This document shows positions 14,863-18,673 of a stretch of DNA of 18,673 bases, in pieces. Origin of the DNA: CAZPLZ01 sp964587525 (GTDB lineage: Bacteria; Oederibacteriota; CAKKQC01). The notes beneath the pieces were generated by a model. That model saw only the letters and a list, made by a program, of their open reading frames with translations. It was not told the origin of the DNA and did no database searches. A program made the translations under genes and the position numbers. The stretch lies in contig CAZPLZ010000059.1 of the NCBI GenBank assembly GCA_964587525.1, positions 1 through 18,673 on the forward strand. Direction: 5' to 3'. The number at the start of each line of letters is the position of its first letter. The first letter of the stretch is position 1.

Positions 14863-17284
14863 GGGACGCGTGCTTCACGTGCTTCTCGAGCCACGCGTTC
14901 ATCTCCCACAGCGTGTGCAGCACCGACTCACGGGCGCGGTAGCCGTGGCTTTCGTGAGGCAGGATCACGAGGCGCGCCGTGGCGCCGTGCCCCTTGAGGG
15001 CGTGGTAGAGACGCCGGCTCTGTAGGGGGAAGGTGCCGGAGTTGTTGTCCGCCACGCCGTGAATGAGCAGGATGGGCTCGTTGATCTGGTCCGCATGCAT
15101 GAAGGGTGACATCTTGAAGTAGATCTCGGGGGCCTGCCAGAACGTGCGCTGCTCCGACTGGAAGCCAAAGGGCGTCAGGGTGCGATTGTAGGCCCCGCTC
15201 CTCGCGATGCCCGCGCGGAAGATATCCGAGTGGGCGAGCAGGTTCGCCGTCATGAAGGCGCCGTAGGAGTGCCCCCCGATGGCGACGCGATCGCGATCGG
15301 CCACTCCCCGACGAACGGCCTCGTCCACGGCTGCCTGGGCGCTCGCCACCAACTGCTCGATATAGCTGTCGTTCGGCTCGTCGTCGCCTTCCCCCACGAT
15401 GGGCATGGTCGCCCCCTCCATGACGGCGTAGCCCTGAGTCAGCCAATACAGAGGCGAGCCCCAGCTGATACGCGAAAAGCGGTGGGGCGATTCTCGAACT
15501 TGACCGGCGGCGGCGGCGCTCTTGTACTCGCGCGGATAGGCCCAGACGAGCATGGGCAGCGGGCCGGCGGCCGGCCCATGGCCGGGCGGCACGTGCAGGG
15601 TCGCCGTCAGCTTCACCCCGTCGGCGCGCTCGTAGCGAACCAGCTCCCGTTGGACGCCGGCGAGCTGAGGGTACGGATGAGGGAAATCGGTGAGCGCCCG
15701 CGTCTCATGCTGGTTGAGATCATGGACGAAGAAGTTGGGCGGCTCGTCCTTCGTCTCCCGCCGGGTGAGCAGCCATCCCTTCCGCGTATCGAGCCAGGCG
15801 ATGGGGAATTCATAGTAGGGAGCTTCCGACCGGAACAGGCGCTCGGTCTTAAGCGTTCTAAGATCGAGCGCGTCTACGAAGGGCCGGTTGCCTTTGGGTG
15901 AAGCCCCCTCGGCGACGAGGAAGAGCTTTCCTTGCTCGACGAGCAGGACGCGCGTTCCTCGCGGGGTGGGCGTGAGGAGGGGCGTTCCCGGAACCCCGTA
16001 GCGATCCTCATAGGAATAATCGAAGAGCTCTCTGGCCGGCTCGCCCGGTGAGCCCGGAGCCACCATCGAGAAGCGCTCCCGCCGGCTCTGCCACCACCAC
16101 TCGCGCACCAGCGCGATCCGGTCGCTGCCCCAGTTGACGTTTCGGAAGCGAAGCCCGAGGGCGGAGAGCTCGGCGGGCTCTCCCGCGAAGGGAGCTTCGA
16201 GCGTGAAGAGCTTGTCCCGCACTTCCGCCGCCGCTTTGGGGTCACCGCCGTCCTGGGCCTCGACCCAATAGACCGTGGCATCCGCGTCCGCGCGCCAGCC
16301 GAACGCCCTGGGGCCCGTGGGCACGGCGTTGCGGCCGATGGGAACGTTCTCCGCCAGAGGGAGCTGGGCGAGCTCGCGAACGAGACGTCCCGTAAGGTCC
16401 CACACCTGGACGCGGTGGGCGAAACGGCCAACCGGGACGAGATAAGAAAAGGGCCGCTCGATGAGCTCAACGAGCAAGAGCTTTCCATCGGGCGACGGGT
16501 CGACGCGGCTGAGGAGCGAAGCCGGGCCAAGCTCTGTCACCTGGCCGTCGAGCGTCACGGCAACGAGCTGGGCTTCAAGATAATACGCAAAAAGATCCTC
16601 ATCATGCGGGCTGGTAAGCAAATCCTGGTAGGTCCGTGCCGGCGCCGTTTGACCGCTCGTCTCCTGGATCACCGGGCCTTTGGGAATTTTCGCAGAGGCC
16701 GGGGCCGCTCCTCGACCGGAGGGCACCACCTTCGCCACCATCGTGCGGCTATCGGAAAGCCAGTCGAAGGGGCTTCCATAATAAACACCGTTCAATCCAT
16801 CAAGCAGCCGGTTGGCTCGTCCCGTCGAGACATCCACCACCCACAGCTCCATCCCAGAGGCGGTGGTATGGGAGAACGCGAAGTGAGACCCGTCGGGCGA
16901 GAAACGCACATCGTCGATGCTCGCGGCCTCAGGAAGTCCAAAGACGGGCCGGTCCGAGCCATCCGCGATACGGATCAGCTTCAGCCTGTTGCCAACTCTG
17001 CGCCGGCTTCTCCCGTTCGTCGCGGGATTGATGCGCAACCCGGCCAGGCGAACCTCCGGCAGCGCCAGCTCGGCGATGGAGGACATGGCGGGGCGTTCCA
17101 GGGTGAGGAGCCAAGTCTTCGTCGGATCCAGCAACACGCTCGGCGTGCGCGGCGCATCGGCAATGTCCACGATGGCCTGCGGGGGCATGCGATAGGTTGC
17201 AGCCTCTTCCTGCGCTCCGGCGAATCCCGCGAGCACCGGGAGAAGGATCATCAGAATCGCCAATTTGAAGGAAAGGGAGGTCAT
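14858..17284 (-). CDS. S9-family serine peptidase, glutamyl endopeptidase-like (S9D)
   Basis: An 808-residue exported prolyl-oligopeptidase-family peptidase. The signal peptide is FKLAILMILLPVLAGFAGAQ. An N-terminal seven-bladed propeller region (about 40-530) contains WD-like strands such as DVRFSPDGSHFAF. The alpha/beta-hydrolase domain has the nucleophile elbow GGHSYGAFM (S673), D746 in GVADNNSG and H780 in HESHGY. The pieces MPIVGEGDDEPNDSY, SGAYNRTLTPFGF and SPFMHADQI are those of the S9D group that includes the plant chloroplast glutamyl endopeptidase, so cleavage after Glu is the best guess. ATG 17284 is preferred: a G-run lies seven bases upstream. The reading frame continues to 18355 but only as a shadow of the divergent M14 gene. 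The two peptidases share a 90-bp divergent control region. Confidence 0.92.
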   Translation of the reverse strand: MTSLSFKLAILMILLPVLAGFAGAQEEAATYRMPPQAIVDIADAPRTPSVLLDPTKTWLLTLERPAMSSIAELALPEVRLAGLRINPATNGRSRRRVGNRLKLIRIADGSDRPVFGLPEAASIDDVRFSPDGSHFAFSHTTASGMELWVVDVSTGRANRLLDGLNGVYYGSPFDWLSDSRTMVAKVVPSGRGAAPASAKIPKGPVIQETSGQTAPARTYQDLLTSPHDEDLFAYYLEAQLVAVTLDGQVTELGPASLLSRVDPSPDGKLLLVELIERPFSYLVPVGRFAHRVQVWDLTGRLVRELAQLPLAENVPIGRNAVPTGPRAFGWRADADATVYWVEAQDGGDPKAAAEVRDKLFTLEAPFAGEPAELSALGLRFRNVNWGSDRIALVREWWWQSRRERFSMVAPGSPGEPARELFDYSYEDRYGVPGTPLLTPTPRGTRVLLVEQGKLFLVAEGASPKGNRPFVDALDLRTLKTERLFRSEAPYYEFPIAWLDTRKGWLLTRRETKDEPPNFFVHDLNQHETRALTDFPHPYPQLAGVQRELVRYERADGVKLTATLHVPPGHGPAAGPLPMLVWAYPREYKSAAAAGQVRESPHRFSRISWGSPLYWLTQGYAVMEGATMPIVGEGDDEPNDSYIEQLVASAQAAVDEAVRRGVADRDRVAIGGHSYGAFMTANLLAHSDIFRAGIARSGAYNRTLTPFGFQSEQRTFWQAPEIYFKMSPFMHADQINEPILLIHGVADNNSGTFPLQSRRLYHALKGHGATARLVILPHESHGYRARESVLHTLWEMNAWLEKHVKHASR

Positions 17285-17374
17285 GGATAAGCCCCCGGTC
17301 ATTCCGGTGAAGCTGCCGGAAGAATCCGGGCCCAAGCCTTGAGTATCTGAGTAAAAGGCTGGTAGTCTGCTCTG
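17285..17374. promoter_or_regulatory. Divergent control region of S9 and M14 peptidase genes
   Basis: The 90-bp gap must contain both control regions. It holds a perfect inverted repeat, TTCCGG (17302-17307) and CCGGAA (17316-17321) with an 8-nt spacer, which could be an operator. A -35-like TTGAGT (about 17340) has no good -10 partner. Support is positional and weak. Confidence 0.35.
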
Positions 17375-17422
17375 ATGGCTAAGTTTCTCCGCGTCGCGTA
17401 TGCCGGCGCATTGTACCACGTG
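17375..17422 (+). pseudogene. N-terminal fossil of REP-associated tyrosine transposase (RAYT), in frame with the M14 gene
   Basis: The first 16 codons of the M14 frame read MAKFLRVAYAGALYHV. This is the N-terminal signature of RAYT/TnpA-REP proteins, MARPLRIEYPGALYHV followed by T-x-RGN. Here the RGN part is replaced at once by SPVTSCALACLLLL, a signal peptide core. The catalytic HUH and Tyr parts are absent. The fragment supplies the only ATG of the downstream gene. Confidence 0.75.
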
Positions 17423-18673
17423 TCCCCAGTCACCAGCTGCGCGCTCGCGTGCTTGCTGCTGCTCGGCGCCGTCCCGGCTGCTTCCGCGCCGCCGGCGGAC
17501 CCGGTCCAATCCCCGGCGGAGTTCCTCGGCCATGAAGTAGGCGCCGACTTCAAGCTCGCCTCCTGGAAGCAGATCGTCACCTACTTCAAGCAACTCGGCG
17601 ACGCCTCGGACCGCATCCACACCCGGGAGATCGGCCGGTCCACGGAGGACCGGCCCTTCCTCCTGGTTGAGATTTCCAGCGCCGCGAACCTGCGCGACCG
17701 CAAGCGGCTCATCGCCGCGAGCAGAAACATCGCCGACCCGCGGCGCATCCCGAAAGGGGAAGACCAAAAGGCGCTCGATGAAGCCCGCACCATCATCGGC
17801 CTGGCCTGCTCCCTTCATGCCACGGAGGTGGGCGCCAGCCAGATGTCCATGGAGCTGGCATGGCGGCTGGCCACGGGCCGTGATCCGGAAACACAGGCGA
17901 TTCTCGATAACTGCGTGATCCTCCTCTTCCCCTGCCACAACCCTGACGGCCTCGACATGGTCCGGGACTGGTACCTGAACAGCCTGGGCACCTTCTGGGA
18001 AGGGGGGCGAATGCCCTGGATTTACCAGAAGTACGCCGGGCACGACAACAACCGGGACTGGTTCATGCTCAACCTCAAGGAAACCCGGCTCGTCACCCGG
18101 ATCCTCTACCGTGAGTGGGCGCCGACGATCTACTGGGACATCCATCAGATGGGCAATTCGGGAGCGCGCCTCTTCGTCCCCCCCTTCTTCGACCCGATCA
18201 ACCCCAACCTCGATCCCGTGATCAACCAGGGCCTCCAGATCATCGGCGGCCACATGAGCGCCGAGCTGTTCGCGGCGGGCAAACGCGGGGTCGTCACGGG
18301 CGCCATCTACGACAACTGGTGGGCCGGAGGCAACCGGACGACGCCCCAGCGGCACAACATCTTTGCGCTCCTGACGGAGGCGGCCAGCGTCAACCGCGCC
18401 AGCCCCATCTTCCAGCGCAAGAGCCAGCTCAAGGGAGGCCGGCGGGGCATGCCCTCGTACGAGCGCACCGTGAACTTCCCCGACCCCTGGCCGGGAGGCT
18501 GGTGGCGGCTGCGGGACATCGTGGACTACGAGCTGATCGCTGCCCGCTCCCTCTTCGTGCTCGGGGCCAAGTACCGCAACTGGTTCCTGACCCAGCAGCT
18601 CGCCATGGGCCGCCAGCAGATCGCGCTGGGCAAACGCGGCGCCCCCTTCGCCTGGCTCGTGCCCCCACGGCAG
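17375..18673 (+). CDS. M14-family zinc carboxypeptidase, exported, 3' end off window
   Basis: The first 433 residues, counted from ATG 17375; the frame is still open at the window edge. A hydrophobic signal core (CALACLLLLGAVPAASA) follows the RAYT-like first 16 residues. A GTG at 17420 could instead start a more normal signal peptide, but neither start has a clear ribosome binding site. The zinc ligands are H148 and E151 in LHATEVGA and H257 in WDIHQMG. The usual M14 companions are present: NPDGLDMV, HDNNRDWF, and LTEAAS with E335 as likely catalytic Glu. It would release C-terminal residues from peptides outside the cytoplasm. It diverges from the S9 endopeptidase, and the two activities are complementary. 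Further C-terminal domains beyond the window are likely, because secreted relatives are longer. Confidence 0.9.
   Translation, partial: MAKFLRVAYAGALYHVSPVTSCALACLLLLGAVPAASAPPADPVQSPAEFLGHEVGADFKLASWKQIVTYFKQLGDASDRIHTREIGRSTEDRPFLLVEISSAANLRDRKRLIAASRNIADPRRIPKGEDQKALDEARTIIGLACSLHATEVGASQMSMELAWRLATGRDPETQAILDNCVILLFPCHNPDGLDMVRDWYLNSLGTFWEGGRMPWIYQKYAGHDNNRDWFMLNLKETRLVTRILYREWAPTIYWDIHQMGNSGARLFVPPFFDPINPNLDPVINQGLQIIGGHMSAELFAAGKRGVVTGAIYDNWWAGGNRTTPQRHNIFALLTEAASVNRASPIFQRKSQLKGGRRGMPSYERTVNFPDPWPGGWWRLRDIVDYELIAARSLFVLGAKYRNWFLTQQLAMGRQQIALGKRGAPFAWLVPPRQ

Noticed and set aside
17285..18355. A 357-residue N-terminal extension of the S9 peptidase
   Set aside because: It is the antisense of the M14 gene with its zinc motifs intact, while the S9 signal peptide begins at 17284 after a G-rich ribosome binding site.
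1..18673. CRISPR array, tRNA, rRNA or intact insertion sequence
   Set aside because: No regularly spaced direct repeats, tRNA-like arms, rRNA segments or complete transposase frame were seen on either strand.

Overview
The window carries a high-GC bacterial locus devoted mainly to secreted hydrolysis of peptides and amino-acid derivatives. It contains ten intact or partial genes plus one biosynthetic gene (threonine synthase). The mix of secreted S9, M14, VPS10-like and beta-lactamase-fold proteins with D-aminoacylases is typical of soil or sediment lineages such as Acidobacteriota. That placement is an inference from gene content only; there is no rRNA or other phylogenetic marker.

Layout. 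Positions 1-1287 (minus) hold a nearly complete dicarboxylate/acidic amino acid symporter (DAACS, GltPh type) that runs off the left edge. It diverges from a plus-strand pair: a serine hydrolase/N-acyl-D-amino-acid deacylase fusion (1499-4186) and a secreted isoaspartyl peptidase (4199-5209). Five minus-strand genes follow, transcribed from right to left with gaps of 30-52 bp or a 31-bp overlap: D-aminoacylase (11909-13573), a secreted Asp-box beta-propeller protein (8884-11856), a serine hydrolase (7364-8842), an AT-rich amino-acid-dehydrogenase-like oxidoreductase (6393-7394) and a LACTB-like serine hydrolase (5190-6362). Threonine synthase (13620-14840, plus) diverges from this group. It converges on an S9 glutamyl-endopeptidase-like gene (14858-17284, minus), which in turn diverges from an M14 zinc carboxypeptidase (17375 to the right edge).

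How the parts may work together (inference). S9 and M14 enzymes would degrade protein outside the cytoplasm. The beta-lactamase-fold hydrolases and D-aminoacylases would handle D-configured or N-acylated products, and the isoaspartyl peptidase would handle beta-linked Asp. The symporter could import Asp/Glu. Together this looks like a kit for aged or chemically damaged protein, in which Asp racemises and isomerises.

The most unusual points are the hydrolase-deacylase fusion, two in-frame N-terminal transposase fossils (IS4/DUF4372 type and RAYT type) at the 5' ends of secreted hydrolase genes, and strong GC mosaicism centred on the AT-rich gene at 6393-7394. The only non-coding stretch above about 200 bp is 1288-1498, and it holds one of the fossils. 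I found no rRNA, tRNA or CRISPR array.
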